Shown: positions 45,914 to 55,952, numbered from the stretch's first letter. The stretch is DNA of 64,000 nt from Zobellia russellii (GCF_018728565.1 NZ_JACSOI010000003.1:580009-644008), one strand, 5' to 3'. Translations and numbers: made by a program. Notes: generated by a model not told the origin, from the letters alone.

Positions 45914-47773
45914 CTAGGTATAGAAAACCCGAAAAGGCAAAACATTGGCCGATCTGGTCTTTATTCCTATAAGTAACTCTTTTTTCAAGTGCTCCCAATC
46001 TGTCTCGCTATAATCCGCATCTGCGCTCCGAGTTATATGAATATCAGTTGTAGGGGTGTAGCCTACGCCATTGTCCTGTGAAACCATAACTCCCTTTTCT
46101 ACGGTTACCTTTTTAATGGCATCCTTAAAGACGGCATAGCAATGGTGTATAATATCCTGCCGTGTTATAATGCGCCCTCTTGATAAAATCTGTTCCCTAT
46201 AGGCATAAATTTTCTCGCTAGGGTTGGGTTCGTCATGGCCGCCCAAGCTACCGGTAATAAACACTAATGTATCCGGTTTAAAAGCGGTTCCCGAGTACTG
46301 AAACAATTTACTGTAAGGGTTTATTTTGTTCGCTTTTTCCCCTGTAGTCGTCCAATAATCGGTAAAGACAATTTTGTCCCTATTCTTCTCTACACTATTT
46401 CGGTTTACTATTAAATAAGAAATTTTGTGTTTTCTGAAATTGCGCAGTTCTATCTGTTGTTCAATCCGTGAAACAATCTGTTTAAGGTCTTTTAAGTTTG
46501 AATTGATAAAATCATCGCCCATGGCCGAAAAAGCTACGCTGTCTTCTTTAAGTAGGTCTAGGGTGTAATTTAACAGTTCCGAAGCATCGCGTTCGTCAAA
46601 TCTGCTCACTCCACCATAACGCAAATAGGCTTGAGGTCTTGCATCATCCTTTTTGTTTCTATCTCGAACATAATATTCGTTTCCGCTATCACCCAGTACG
46701 TTTTGGACATCTAAAAAGAAATCGTCTCCAGATTCCAATGGAATGATATTAAAGTTGGGCTGTAGCCTTTTATTAACATTGTGCAATTTCTTATTCAACG
46801 CAGGAAAACAATTCACGTGAAAATGTAGATTGTCCAGCATTTCGGCAGAAACCACTGTAGAAAATTCTATTTTAATCCATAACAGCGGAGTAGTAAGAGC
46901 ATCAAGATCTTTTTGCTTCATGAAGGCCTTGAAGGCTTCAGGGTATTTTTTGAGCTTTCCTTTTATGTCAATACTTCCTTCTACGGTGTAAAAATGATTT
47001 CTATAGAACTCTCTTACGTATTCCTCGTAAAATTGAATCTTACTTTGAATGCTCTCGTTAATGTAGGCGCTATAATCGTCTTTAACGATTTCTCGCTGGG
47101 CATATCCCTTGGATACATTTAGTGACTCCCCGTTTATAGACCAGTCCGCAATACCTAGGTGGTGTACCAAAAGCTCTTTATTTGCAAAATTTAGAAGGTC
47201 AAAATAACACAGTAAATCATTAAGGGTTTTTACACCAGGGGCGGGCTTTATACCAATATAAATACTGGAGTTTTCAGTGCTACCTTCAAAATCGGAACTT
47301 TTAAGCCAAGGTGTGGTCCGGTGATTTTGGTGCGAGACCACTTTATTGGGATAAGCAATATAATTTAGTTCGCAGTTGTTTACGGTAAATTCACCCGATG
47401 GGCAAAAGAAAAAATCCTTAAAATCTTCCTTTCCGCTATCTCTGAACAAGGGCATTCTTTTTCGGTGAAAGAACTGGCTTCGTTCATTGATTACCATCTT
47501 ATCATCAATAGGCAAGGCATGCATAATGGCATGCGCTGGCTTGGCGGTTACTGATATTTCTGGGGTAAGGAGGTCTACCAAACGTTCCGTGACTTTGGTA
47601 CGGCTCGTTTTTATGGTATCTGAAATACGTTCAAACTCATGTGCACAGGCATCAAAAAGAATACCCACAATAGGATCAAAGGAGTATTCTATTTCCATAT
47701 CGTCCACACCCCAATGATCTGCGGCCCTGCGAATAAGCCTATCTTTTATTTCTTCTTTTGTAAGGCTTTTCAT
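45914..47773 (-). CDS. tssF: T6SS baseplate subunit TssF
   Basis: 619 residues, the length of TssF/VasA. The N-terminal DRLIRRAADHWGVDDMEIE and DPIVGILFDACAHEFERI blocks with the LVDLLTPE segment are TssF features, and the C-terminus ends LLIGIKTRSANVLPFRVFY. TssF forms the baseplate wedge with TssG and TssK. It is the last structural gene of the long minus-strand tss operon, 62 bases after tssE. Confidence 0.92.
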   Translation of the reverse strand: MKSLTKEEIKDRLIRRAADHWGVDDMEIEYSFDPIVGILFDACAHEFERISDTIKTSRTKVTERLVDLLTPEISVTAKPAHAIMHALPIDDKMVINERSQFFHRKRMPLFRDSGKEDFKDFFFCPSGEFTVNNCELNYIAYPNKVVSHQNHRTTPWLKSSDFEGSTENSSIYIGIKPAPGVKTLNDLLCYFDLLNFANKELLVHHLGIADWSINGESLNVSKGYAQREIVKDDYSAYINESIQSKIQFYEEYVREFYRNHFYTVEGSIDIKGKLKKYPEAFKAFMKQKDLDALTTPLLWIKIEFSTVVSAEMLDNLHFHVNCFPALNKKLHNVNKRLQPNFNIIPLESGDDFFLDVQNVLGDSGNEYYVRDRNKKDDARPQAYLRYGGVSRFDERDASELLNYTLDLLKEDSVAFSAMGDDFINSNLKDLKQIVSRIEQQIELRNFRKHKISYLIVNRNSVEKNRDKIVFTDYWTTTGEKANKINPYSKLFQYSGTAFKPDTLVFITGSLGGHDEPNPSEKIYAYREQILSRGRIITRQDIIHHCYAVFKDAIKKVTVEKGVMVSQDNGVGYTPTTDIHITRSADADYSETDWEHLKKELLIGIKTRSANVLPFRVFYT

Positions 47774-47835
47774 TTAGTTACGTTTTTGGCTGATAATTGA
47801 ATTTGGATTTTTCGCTATCATTTACTGCGTGGTAT

Positions 47836-48267
47836 CTATTTATAGGATAAAGGAGCTAAATAATAATCTCCATTGAACGTAAAAGGTTCATCTGTTTTTA
47901 CAATGGTTCCCTTAATAGTTATATAGAGGTATTTTTTTAAACGTACCTTATTGGTCTTTGATGATAGGCTTTCCATCAATTCAATATTCAAGTCTACGTT
48001 AGACAAACGTTTTTCATAGGTTTTGATTTGTTTGGTCAATGACTTTTTGATTCTTTCTTTTAGAACGTTGGTATTGACTAAAAGGTCAAAATCTGTTTCC
48101 CATATTTCACTGCCAAACTGCTCATCAAAAGTATATTCTTCAAAATAGGTGGTTATAATAACACTTATGAACTGAGAAATAGAATCTTGGAGCGATAGTT
48201 TTTTAAGCTCTTTTTTCTCAAAAAAACGCTTAAAATCAAATGGTGCTTGGTAATACGGTTTCGCCAT
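47836..48267 (-). CDS. tssE: T6SS baseplate subunit TssE (gp25-like)
   Basis: 143 residues with gp25 features: FKRFFEKKELKKLSLQDSIS, then FEEYTFDEQFGSEIWETDFD, which carries the conserved E-F-G block that contacts the sheath. TssE starts sheath assembly from the baseplate. Length fits the family. It lies between tssH and tssF in one operon. Confidence 0.88.
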   Translation of the reverse strand: MAKPYYQAPFDFKRFFEKKELKKLSLQDSISQFISVIITTYFEEYTFDEQFGSEIWETDFDLLVNTNVLKERIKKSLTKQIKTYEKRLSNVDLNIELMESLSSKTNKVRLKKYLYITIKGTIVKTDEPFTFNGDYYLAPLSYK

Positions 48268-48325
48268 TGTTTTAAAATCAAATACGATTAGTACTGCTTG
48301 CTAAACTACATAGAACGGTATCTAT

Positions 48326-50791
48326 CTACTTTTTTATTACTTTAAAGTCAAGGTCACCTTTTTTTAACGTAATTTTTACCGTTTGTGGTGCCTTTATCTC
48401 TCCAGAGATAATCATTTTGGACAACGGCCTTTTTAGTTTATTACGAATAACGGCCTTTAACGGTCGTACCCCATAAGTAGGGGAGAACCCATCCAAAGAC
48501 AAATGGTCTTTGGTTTTTTTGTCTATTTCCAAGGTGATTCCCAATCTTTCTGTGAGCACCAATAATTCTTTTTTCAAATGGAGGTCAAAAATGAAAGGGG
48601 CATTTTTTTCGGAAATTGGAGCAAAAGGCACAATTTCAGTGATACGGCCTAAAAATTCAGGTCTAAAATAATTGGACATAATCTCCAATAACTCATTGGA
48701 TTTAGGGATTTTGCCTCCTTCAATAGACTTACTAATAAAATCTGAGCCAATGTTGGAGGTAAATAGGATAACGGCATTTGAAAAGTCTCCTACCTTTCCT
48801 AAACGATCGTTTAATTTTCCTTCATCAAGAATTTGTAAGAACACGTCAAAAACGGATTGATGGGCTTTTTCAATTTCGTCAAAGAGGACTATTGAATACG
48901 GTTTTTGGCGAATTTTGTTCACTAAAACTCCTCCTTCTTCATAACCTACATATCCTGGAGGCGCTCCATATAATAATGCTGCAGAATGCTCTTCTTTAAA
49001 TTCCGACATGTCAAAACGAATAATGGCGGTCTCATCGTTAAACAGAAATTCTGCCAACGATTTTGCCAATTCCGTTTTTCCTGTTCCGGTAGGCCCTGAA
49101 AAGAAAAATGAGCCAATGGGCTGCCCACCTTTTGAAAGTCCGGATCTAGATTCTATAATTGCTTCCGAAACCGTTTGTATGGCGTTATCTTGACCAATAA
49201 CCCGTTTCTTTAACGTGTCTTCCATTTCTAACAAACGCTCTCTTTCCTGGCTCTGTACTTTACCGGCCGGAATACCCGTAATACCAGCAACCATGGCTGC
49301 TAGGTCTTCTTCGTTTACTGCTGTTCGTTTTTCTTTTGAATGGTCTGTTATACCTGAAAGTATTTTTTTTATGTAAGCCGATTTCTTTTCATAGGTAGGT
49401 AAACGTAGGCTATCTTCCGTATCAAATTTGCCCGTTACAATTGGGCTTAATCTGTTTTTTAATTCAATATAGACCCAATCTATAGCTTGGATTTTGTCCG
49501 ATTCCTGTTGTTTTTCAGTTTCTGACTCTATTTCAACAAGTTTGGTGTTCAAATCTTCCAAATCGGTCGGTAAAGATTGCGTAGAAACATTTGCTGCGGC
49601 CATAGTTCTATCAACCAGGTCCAAGGCAGAATCTGGTAGGCTTTTTTCTTTTAAATACCGTTTTGATAAACGAATGGATTCCTTTAAGGCTTCATCATCA
49701 ATATCAAGCGCATGATGTTCTGTATAGGTTTGGCCCACACTTTTTAGTATGCGAAAAGCCATTTCGGAATCGGGCTCTTCCACAGTAACAGATTCAAACC
49801 TTCTGTTGAGTCCATCATCATTTGCAATGTGTTTCCTGTAATTATCCGCAGTAGTTGCACCTATCAAAATGACTTCCCCTTTGTTCAATTCTGATTTTAT
49901 GACGTTTAAAATGCCTTGGCTGGCACTTGCATCTTGTAATAACACATGAAAATCATCAATGAACAAAATAGGTTTTACCAAATTTTTAGCTTCGTTAAAG
50001 ATGCTTTGCAAACGATCTTCTACCTCGCCTTTATAGGATGCACCCGAAAGTAATACGGCAGTGTCTATTTCTAGTAAACTGGCTTCTTGTAAGGTGCCCA
50101 CAATTTTTCTGGAATAAATTTCTTGGGCCAGATTGTTAATTAAAACGGTTTTGCCCACGCCGGACTCTCCTTGGACCATAACATTGGGTTTGGATTTTCG
50201 GCTTAAAATCTCGGCAATTTGTTTTAACTCACGATCACGATTAATGATATGATCATAATCACCGTTGGAAGCTTCAACAAGTAGATCGTTGGTGTATTTT
50301 TTTAGGATATCCGTATCCGGAGTAAAGTCACTAGTACTGTTGACGACTTTTTTGTTTGAGCTACCGGAGGTGTTGATTCCGGCCGAAAAACTATCGAACA
50401 GTTCCGAACTACTTACAGGCAGTGATTTTACTTGGTCAAAACTGAAGCCTACTCCAGGTGTAATTGCGGATATGAACAAACAAACAAGATCAACATCAGA
50501 TCTGTTCAATTTAGTTTGTACTTCTTCCGCTTCAACAAAAACCATTTTGGCCTCTGAACTAGCCTTTACCGATAAGGTACGACTAGTGCGTTTGGGATGG
50601 GATTCCATATTAACATCGGCCCATTCTTCAATAAAATATACATCTACTCCTTTTTCATGTAATATACGGAGTAAAGAAAGGTCTCTGTTTAATGAAGCCT
50701 TTATTAAATGTGCGGGACCAAAACTTTCATGTTGATGCTCTTCTGCAAGTTGCGTGGCAATGTGTATAGCTTTCTCTAGTTCGGTATTCAT
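48326..50791 (-). CDS. tssH: T6SS sheath-recycling AAA+ ATPase ClpV (TssH)
   Basis: 821-residue ClpB-type ATPase with an N-terminal Clp domain (HESFGPAHLIKASL), first Walker A GESGVGKT near residue 208, Walker B ILFIDDFH, a middle coiled region shorter than in ClpB, second Walker A GPTGTGKT near residue 567, and Walker B SIVLFDEIEKAH. ClpV takes apart contracted TssBC sheaths. It lies inside the tss operon, 7 bases after tssO, which separates it from the housekeeping ClpB. Confidence 0.95.
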   Translation of the reverse strand: MNTELEKAIHIATQLAEEHQHESFGPAHLIKASLNRDLSLLRILHEKGVDVYFIEEWADVNMESHPKRTSRTLSVKASSEAKMVFVEAEEVQTKLNRSDVDLVCLFISAITPGVGFSFDQVKSLPVSSSELFDSFSAGINTSGSSNKKVVNSTSDFTPDTDILKKYTNDLLVEASNGDYDHIINRDRELKQIAEILSRKSKPNVMVQGESGVGKTVLINNLAQEIYSRKIVGTLQEASLLEIDTAVLLSGASYKGEVEDRLQSIFNEAKNLVKPILFIDDFHVLLQDASASQGILNVIKSELNKGEVILIGATTADNYRKHIANDDGLNRRFESVTVEEPDSEMAFRILKSVGQTYTEHHALDIDDEALKESIRLSKRYLKEKSLPDSALDLVDRTMAAANVSTQSLPTDLEDLNTKLVEIESETEKQQESDKIQAIDWVYIELKNRLSPIVTGKFDTEDSLRLPTYEKKSAYIKKILSGITDHSKEKRTAVNEEDLAAMVAGITGIPAGKVQSQERERLLEMEDTLKKRVIGQDNAIQTVSEAIIESRSGLSKGGQPIGSFFFSGPTGTGKTELAKSLAEFLFNDETAIIRFDMSEFKEEHSAALLYGAPPGYVGYEEGGVLVNKIRQKPYSIVLFDEIEKAHQSVFDVFLQILDEGKLNDRLGKVGDFSNAVILFTSNIGSDFISKSIEGGKIPKSNELLEIMSNYFRPEFLGRITEIVPFAPISEKNAPFIFDLHLKKELLVLTERLGITLEIDKKTKDHLSLDGFSPTYGVRPLKAVIRNKLKRPLSKMIISGEIKAPQTVKITLKKGDLDFKVIKK

Positions 50792-50798
50792 GCAATGG

Positions 50799-51308
50799 TT
50801 AGTTTCGGTTCATACGTTTAGCAAGATCTAATGCGGTATTGAGTCTGCTGATTTCTTTTTCATAATCTGCGACTTGTTCCTCAAGCTCATTTATTTCATG
50901 TCTTGCACTTTCTACCTGTTTTAAATCTCTCTTGGCATCTACAAGTTTATTATAGGTCAACACCAAATTCTCGTACATACTGCGATCGTCCAAGGAATCT
51001 TTTGGAATATCACTTCTAAGGTCTATTAAATTCTTGATGATAGATTGTTCTACAAAGAACCAGCCTTCTTTTACCGTGTCTAGAGAGTCTATTTGTTTGT
51101 CTACGCCCTCTAAGGCTTTTATGAATTTCTTTTGGTAAAGAAATTCATATTGCATTTTTTTATTGTCCTCACGTAATACGGCATTTTCTTTCCACGGCAG
51201 TTTATAACTGTAGAAAAATGCGGTAAACAGAATACCGACCGTTATGGCGAACATTAATAAAAATAGTAGAAAAGAAGAGGTTCTTTCCTTTTTGTTAAGT
51301 ATTTCCAT
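50799..51308 (-). CDS. tssO: T6SS subtype iii protein TssO
   Basis: 169 residues: a short cytoplasmic start, one membrane helix (FLLFLLMFAITVGILFTAFF, about residues 13-33), and a long periplasmic coiled coil ending EQVADYEKEISRLNTALDLA. This design, and the place between tssK and tssH, match TssO, a membrane component found only in Bacteroidota T6SSs, where it helps replace the TssJLM complex. Named by topology, size and synteny. Confidence 0.82.
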   Translation of the reverse strand: MEILNKKERTSSFLLFLLMFAITVGILFTAFFYSYKLPWKENAVLREDNKKMQYEFLYQKKFIKALEGVDKQIDSLDTVKEGWFFVEQSIIKNLIDLRSDIPKDSLDDRSMYENLVLTYNKLVDAKRDLKQVESARHEINELEEQVADYEKEISRLNTALDLAKRMNRN

Positions 51309-51316
51309 AGCATGTT

Positions 51317-52459
51317 TTATTCAGATAAAAACGAAGGCTTGTTTGATTTATCTTGTTTGTTCTGTACTATATTTTCATTTACGAAAATTCCCATATCCCT
51401 TCGTTTTCCAATATAATCTACTTGTGTTAGTACAGTAAGTAAACGATCAATAACGTTCATAAAACCAGTAGCTAAAAGTACATTTAGGTTTACATCGTTA
51501 TGATTGTATTGCATATTGATCACATCTGTAAATATCTTTTCATAATCACCTCCTTTTAGATCGGTCCATTCTCCAAAATAATTAAAAAGTTCTTCTTTGT
51601 TTTGTGGAGAGGAGACATCTACGGCTCCTTTAAAGACTCTTGCAAAACTTACTATGATCTGTAAAAGTTCTTTAGGGTGCATGTCATATTCTTCCCATTT
51701 TATCTTGGTAATCTGTTGTGCGAGATAGCCATAGGCTTTATCAACGGCCAAGTGCATGGCATCTGCAATAGGATTGTCGCTCTGCTTGGCCATTATCTTT
51801 TGAACGATCAAGATTGCATTTCGCTCCGTCATCTTTACAAAGTTCTCGGCGTCATTATAAAAGTCTACTAAACTTTCATGAGCACCTAGAGTTAAACTGG
51901 GAGGAATATAGTCTGTTGCAATGGATAGGCTTTTACCTTCTTTATGAATTTTGGCGATCGGTAACTGGTTGCCGGATAATCCTGATTTTGCCAAATCATC
52001 ACTTGTAATAAAAGTGAAAAATTGACCATTGGTCAAAAATGGGTGCCTTGGAGGCATTTCTTTAGGGTCTTGCTCTCCAAAAGGTATGGTTTTCTCCGTA
52101 TCTAAGTTTATGAGTAAAAAGCCTTCATCCAACTTATTGTCGGCCAATTCATCAACAACAATTTCTTCTTTTACGGATGGTGTATTTTCCGTAATTTCTA
52201 TTCGGTTACCGTTTGGGGTAATTGCCCGTAATTTTTTGATGCTTACTTTTAGGCTTTTGTGAATATCTAGATTAATAGCATATTCATTGTTGCCATTAAG
52301 ATAGGAAGCCAAGAACCCATGACCGTATCTGCCTTTACGAACCACATACGCATCCTTTATGCTGTTTTCGGCAAAATTTTGAAGGCTTTCAAAATGCTCC
52401 TTGGAGATTTTCATGCCATCTACCCAATTGATTTTAAAATTTTTGATATCCTCTATCAT
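51317..52459 (-). CDS. tssK: T6SS baseplate subunit TssK
   Basis: 380 residues. The N-terminal INWVDGMKISKEHFESLQNF corresponds to the conserved W-x-x-G-M/L-x-x-x-x-x-H-F block of TssK, and FYNDAENFVKMTERNAILIVQ belongs to the middle stalk. TssK connects the baseplate wedges with the membrane complex; in the subtype iii system that partner should be TssN/TssO rather than TssL/TssM. It sits between tssN and tssO with gaps of about 10 bases. Confidence 0.9.
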   Translation of the reverse strand: MIEDIKNFKINWVDGMKISKEHFESLQNFAENSIKDAYVVRKGRYGHGFLASYLNGNNEYAINLDIHKSLKVSIKKLRAITPNGNRIEITENTPSVKEEIVVDELADNKLDEGFLLINLDTEKTIPFGEQDPKEMPPRHPFLTNGQFFTFITSDDLAKSGLSGNQLPIAKIHKEGKSLSIATDYIPPSLTLGAHESLVDFYNDAENFVKMTERNAILIVQKIMAKQSDNPIADAMHLAVDKAYGYLAQQITKIKWEEYDMHPKELLQIIVSFARVFKGAVDVSSPQNKEELFNYFGEWTDLKGGDYEKIFTDVINMQYNHNDVNLNVLLATGFMNVIDRLLTVLTQVDYIGKRRDMGIFVNENIVQNKQDKSNKPSFLSE

Positions 52460-52469
52460 GATGTTCTTT

Positions 52470-53336
52470 TTATATGCGTTGGCAAATGACTACATCGCCA
52501 TCTTTTAGGTTATTATCTTCTACTGTAAGCTCTGAATCAATATGTTTAGAAGCTGCGTACCACTTAGGTTTGCTATAAAAATACCAGCCGTGCGGGTCAT
52601 CGGCCGTGTCAGTAAGTTCTATTTTTGTGGTTGCTTTTTTGGCATTGTAATCATTAATAAAAAAATAGAACAATCTACCGAACTCCATATTTTTTGGAGC
52701 TTTGGCCTTAAAGCTAGTCATATTTCCCGCTTCGGTGTTTTTATAGAACATGAAGTTGAGTATAATCATGTTCTTTAGCTCGTAATGCTCCGGTGTGTCA
52801 TATTTTTTCTGAAGGGGATAGTACCATTTTGTATATAACTTTACAGGAATGGAAACGGAATATTTATAGAGTACAAAAAAGCTAGTAGGCACTGTAAATG
52901 CGGCCATCGTCAAAAAATAATAGGACAAATACTGCAAATCTTGATAGTGTGCTGCAATCATGATTACAGGAACCATTATAGCAAAAGAGGTAATTATGCC
53001 AAAAAGTAATTCTTTAAGACCCTGGTTGGAATCGAATTTATCAAAGAGATAGCGATAGAAAAACACGTGAAGCCCACCTATAATTGTAGCAAAGGCAAGC
53101 ATCCAAAAATACCGGAACATTACTGTAGACTGTCTTAAGTTGTATATAATGGCTAAAAATATACCCATTACCGCAATTAATGCCGCAAGATAATAGTAGT
53201 ATTTTTTCCTTCTTTTTTTGAACCCAGGGGTTTTTCGACCAATTAGGCCAAGTGCCAACAAAATAAAGACCAAGACAATCGCAAAAGGAATCAAGGCCTC
53301 TATGTTTATAAATCTCTTTAGGTAACTTCCAATCAT
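52470..53336 (-). CDS. tssN: T6SS subtype iii membrane protein TssN
   Basis: 288 residues with five membrane helices in the first 180 residues (for example ALIPFAIVLVFILLALGLIG and FTVPTSFFVLYKYS) and a cytoplasmic C-terminal domain containing DPHGWYFYSKPKWYAASKHI. Topology, length and operon place match TssN, the polytopic inner-membrane component specific to Bacteroidota T6SSs. It overlaps in role with TssL/TssM of classical systems, which are absent. Confidence 0.87.
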   Translation of the reverse strand: MIGSYLKRFINIEALIPFAIVLVFILLALGLIGRKTPGFKKRRKKYYYYLAALIAVMGIFLAIIYNLRQSTVMFRYFWMLAFATIIGGLHVFFYRYLFDKFDSNQGLKELLFGIITSFAIMVPVIMIAAHYQDLQYLSYYFLTMAAFTVPTSFFVLYKYSVSIPVKLYTKWYYPLQKKYDTPEHYELKNMIILNFMFYKNTEAGNMTSFKAKAPKNMEFGRLFYFFINDYNAKKATTKIELTDTADDPHGWYFYSKPKWYAASKHIDSELTVEDNNLKDGDVVICQRI

Positions 53337-53342
53337 AGGGGT

Positions 53343-54248
53343 CTAAATTGTAGCGGATACTCCAAGTCTTCCGGAATATACATCTTCACTAATCACAAAT
53401 TTTCTTTTCTTTTCGGCCAGTGTAAATTTTATTTCAAAATCGGCTTCATAGGGCAATGTATGTTCTAAAAAGAATTGAATTAGCGTATTAATTTTTCCAT
53501 TTGGCATGTAATCAACTATTTTATCAGGTCTTCTAATGTTATTAATGATAAAAATGTATTTAGGAAGAAACGTAACCGTTTTTCCTTCTGTTGCCATGTT
53601 AATGCCCAATTGCCACGGTTCCTGTTTGGTTTTCGCTGCTATTGTGGCGTAATCCTTCTCAATTATTAACTGTTCTTCAATAATATTTTCCAACACTATT
53701 TTTAACAACGGTAAATTACCTGCTATCTTATACATGAAGGGCATAGTCTTTAAAATCTTTGCGGCTATGCTCCCTGGAATTCTTGAGTCTATCTGCCATA
53801 GATTTAACAAAAAATCTACTAGTTCTGGGCTACCTAAAGATTTAAAGGTAAGGTCTTCTGCCGATTCTATAGCAACCCGCTGCAAGAAAAACTCAGTTTC
53901 CAGAGGGCTGAAAAACTTTCGCGCATTTTCTTCCTCAATTTTTCTTCCGTTGTAATCGGTAACCATTGTTTCCACATACGGCGTACTAGAGTAGGTGCGA
54001 TGAAAAAAACGTTCAGGAAAAATATTGTAAAAACTTCTACGGCTAAGTTTAACCTCTAAAGTGTTTTTTTTGTCTAGACTTTCTTCTATTGAGGTGATGT
54101 CCTTACTAAAGCGTCTTTTGAAAAAATCAGAGAGTACAATATCTAGTTCGGTCTCTTCATTTAAGTAAGAAATAAAAGTTTCGGCCTTTAGGTCAAAATC
54201 AAGGTCAAATAACTCTTGTCGTATTTTATCTGGAGATAAGGGGGTCAT
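53343..54248 (-). CDS. tssG: T6SS baseplate subunit TssG
   Basis: 301 residues. The C-terminal VYSGRLGVSATI is a typical TssG ending, and the N-terminal half (PLETEFFLQRVAIE, FLLNLWQIDSRIPG) fits the family loosely. The Bacteroidota form is divergent from proteobacterial TssG. It starts three bases after the NlpC/P60 gene stop and ends six bases before tssN, placing it firmly inside the tss operon. TssG joins TssF in the baseplate wedge. Confidence 0.85.
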   Translation of the reverse strand: MTPLSPDKIRQELFDLDFDLKAETFISYLNEETELDIVLSDFFKRRFSKDITSIEESLDKKNTLEVKLSRRSFYNIFPERFFHRTYSSTPYVETMVTDYNGRKIEEENARKFFSPLETEFFLQRVAIESAEDLTFKSLGSPELVDFLLNLWQIDSRIPGSIAAKILKTMPFMYKIAGNLPLLKIVLENIIEEQLIIEKDYATIAAKTKQEPWQLGINMATEGKTVTFLPKYIFIINNIRRPDKIVDYMPNGKINTLIQFFLEHTLPYEADFEIKFTLAEKKRKFVISEDVYSGRLGVSATI

Positions 54249-54250
54249 TT

Positions 54251-54877
54251 TTAAAGGTTTTTTAGCAAGCGTGCGCCGGAGACGAACCTATCTTGCCAAT
54301 ATTTTGAGTTCAAATCAGCAATTTGAACTCCAGTAGGGGAATTTGAGCCTGTAAATTTTCCGTTTTGAAGGTAAATGCCCACATGGGAAACCACTTTATC
54401 TTCATCTTTTAACCTAAAGAAAAGCAAATCTCCTTGCTGCAAAAACTTTTGACCGGAAAAGTGTGCTTTAATATCCAAATTAAATTGTTCTATGGAAGTT
54501 CTTGGGAGCTCAAAACTATATACTTTTTGATAAATATCCCTCACGTACGCAGAGCAATCCACTCCACTTTTGGTAGTGCCGCCCCATAGGTAAGGTGTGT
54601 CCATCCATTCATATATACTCGCATATAGTTTTTCGTTTTTAATTTCTTCGTACGGGATTTCTAAAAGTTCAGAAAAATGTAATCTTTGTTCTTTGCTAAG
54701 ATATGAAGGTTCAACAGTAACTATTTGTTTGTTATCTTGTGCTTCTTTTTGGGCAGCTAAACGTTTTGATTTTTCCATTTCTTGTCTGTAATACTCGCCT
54801 TGACCCGCTACCGAGGATTTATTGGCACAACCGGTAATCAATGCAATAATTAAAAGAAAAGACAGTTTTAATTTCAT
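54251..54877 (-). CDS. NlpC/P60 peptidoglycan hydrolase lipoprotein, first gene of the tss operon
   Basis: 208 residues with a lipoprotein signal (ALITGC) and an NlpC/P60 domain from about residue 80. The catalytic Cys is in KSGVDCSAYVRDIY and the His in VVSHVGIYLQNGKF. It should cut peptide stems of peptidoglycan from the periplasmic side. It begins the minus-strand operon and runs directly into tssG (2-base gap), so it is probably a dedicated enzyme that opens the cell wall for the membrane complex, comparable in purpose to the transglycosylase recruited by some proteobacterial T6SSs. It is not similar to any named Tss protein I know. Confidence 0.87.
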   Translation of the reverse strand: MKLKLSFLLIIALITGCANKSSVAGQGEYYRQEMEKSKRLAAQKEAQDNKQIVTVEPSYLSKEQRLHFSELLEIPYEEIKNEKLYASIYEWMDTPYLWGGTTKSGVDCSAYVRDIYQKVYSFELPRTSIEQFNLDIKAHFSGQKFLQQGDLLFFRLKDEDKVVSHVGIYLQNGKFTGSNSPTGVQIADLNSKYWQDRFVSGARLLKNL

Positions 54878-54932
54878 ATTAAAAATCGTACATTTAATTG
54901 AAAGGAAGAATGGATAAAATTAGAGATTAATT

Positions 54933-55952
54933 ATGAATAATAAAAGTATTAAAACTCACTTTGATAGTAACGTGTTTATCACTTTTTTAGTATTGTTATT
55001 TGCTGGATTGGCCCTTTTTTCTTTTCGTTTGAACAGTGAGGTAGATTGTAGTAATGTAGATTTTGAGATTATTTCAAATTCCTACACTACAGAGGATTTA
55101 ATTGAGTTTAAAAGTACAGATGCTTCAGGGTTTAATTGGACTTGGAATTTTGGGGACAATGAACCGGAAGCGTATAGGTCCGATGTTGTTCATCAATTTA
55201 AGAAACCTGGTAAATATTCCGTTTCCTTAAAAATGAACGGTGAGTGTGTAGCTTCACGTGAAATAGTAATTTCCAAAGACAAAATAATACGTGATGCAAA
55301 GCTCATACCTAATATTGTTCTACCAAAAAAAGTTAGGGTAGGAGACGAAGTTGAATTTTTTAACGATTCTAAATTTGCCACTTCATGGCAATGGAGCTTT
55401 GGCGAAACTGCAGCAGTAGATGGTAATGACAGAAGGGAGAAATATACCTATAAAACTCCTGGCGAAAAAACAATTCTATTGGTCGTGAATGGCGATCGTA
55501 GACATGAAGCTAAACGTATTTTAACTGTATATCCTTCAAAAAAGAAAGAGCGTATTGGTAGAAGCAGAAACGCAAGTGCCCCTATAGAGAATGTACTGGC
55601 TACAATTCCGGAAGCGCCAAAAGAAGAGGAGCCTGTATTTGAAGATAAGGACAAGGTAGATGAACCACCTTATATTGAAATTTCAAGCGGAGAAATAGAG
55701 GATATGCTATTAAGGTACTCGGTAAGAAATCTTGATGACATTAGTATTCGGAATTATTTTTGCGTAACGAATATTCCCGTTTTCAATAAAAGCGGAGATC
55801 GCTTTACCGTTAGTCAGTTCTTTAAAGCTGTTCGGGATGTTAAGATTGAAATTAAGAATCTTAAACTGTATAGGGATAAAAAAACAGGTTGTATAAAAAG
55901 TATGACTGTAGATATGCGCACCAAAAAAGGATTATTTTGGAAGAATTTTTAG
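54933..55952 (+). CDS. Membrane-anchored protein with two PKD-like domains, T6SS-linked (TssP candidate)
   Basis: 339 residues: a short cytoplasmic start, one membrane helix (about residues 13-31, ITFLVLLFAGLALFSF), and two PKD/Ig-like domains with FNWTWNFGDNEPEAYRSD (about 70-105) and TSWQWSFGETAAVDG (about 150-185). An acidic linker and a C-terminal domain ending with MTVDMRTKKGLFWKNF follow. It diverges from the tss operon with a 55-base gap. Single-span topology and position make it a candidate for the subtype iii component TssP, but I cannot confirm that by sequence, so no symbol is given. Confidence 0.72.
   Translation: MNNKSIKTHFDSNVFITFLVLLFAGLALFSFRLNSEVDCSNVDFEIISNSYTTEDLIEFKSTDASGFNWTWNFGDNEPEAYRSDVVHQFKKPGKYSVSLKMNGECVASREIVISKDKIIRDAKLIPNIVLPKKVRVGDEVEFFNDSKFATSWQWSFGETAAVDGNDRREKYTYKTPGEKTILLVVNGDRRHEAKRILTVYPSKKKERIGRSRNASAPIENVLATIPEAPKEEEPVFEDKDKVDEPPYIEISSGEIEDMLLRYSVRNLDDISIRNYFCVTNIPVFNKSGDRFTVSQFFKAVRDVKIEIKNLKLYRDKKTGCIKSMTVDMRTKKGLFWKNF

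Noticed and set aside
54251..54877. Naming the NlpC/P60 lipoprotein TssQ
   Set aside because: It is a lipoprotein in a tss operon, but I know of no link of TssQ to an NlpC/P60 domain, so the symbol was withheld.
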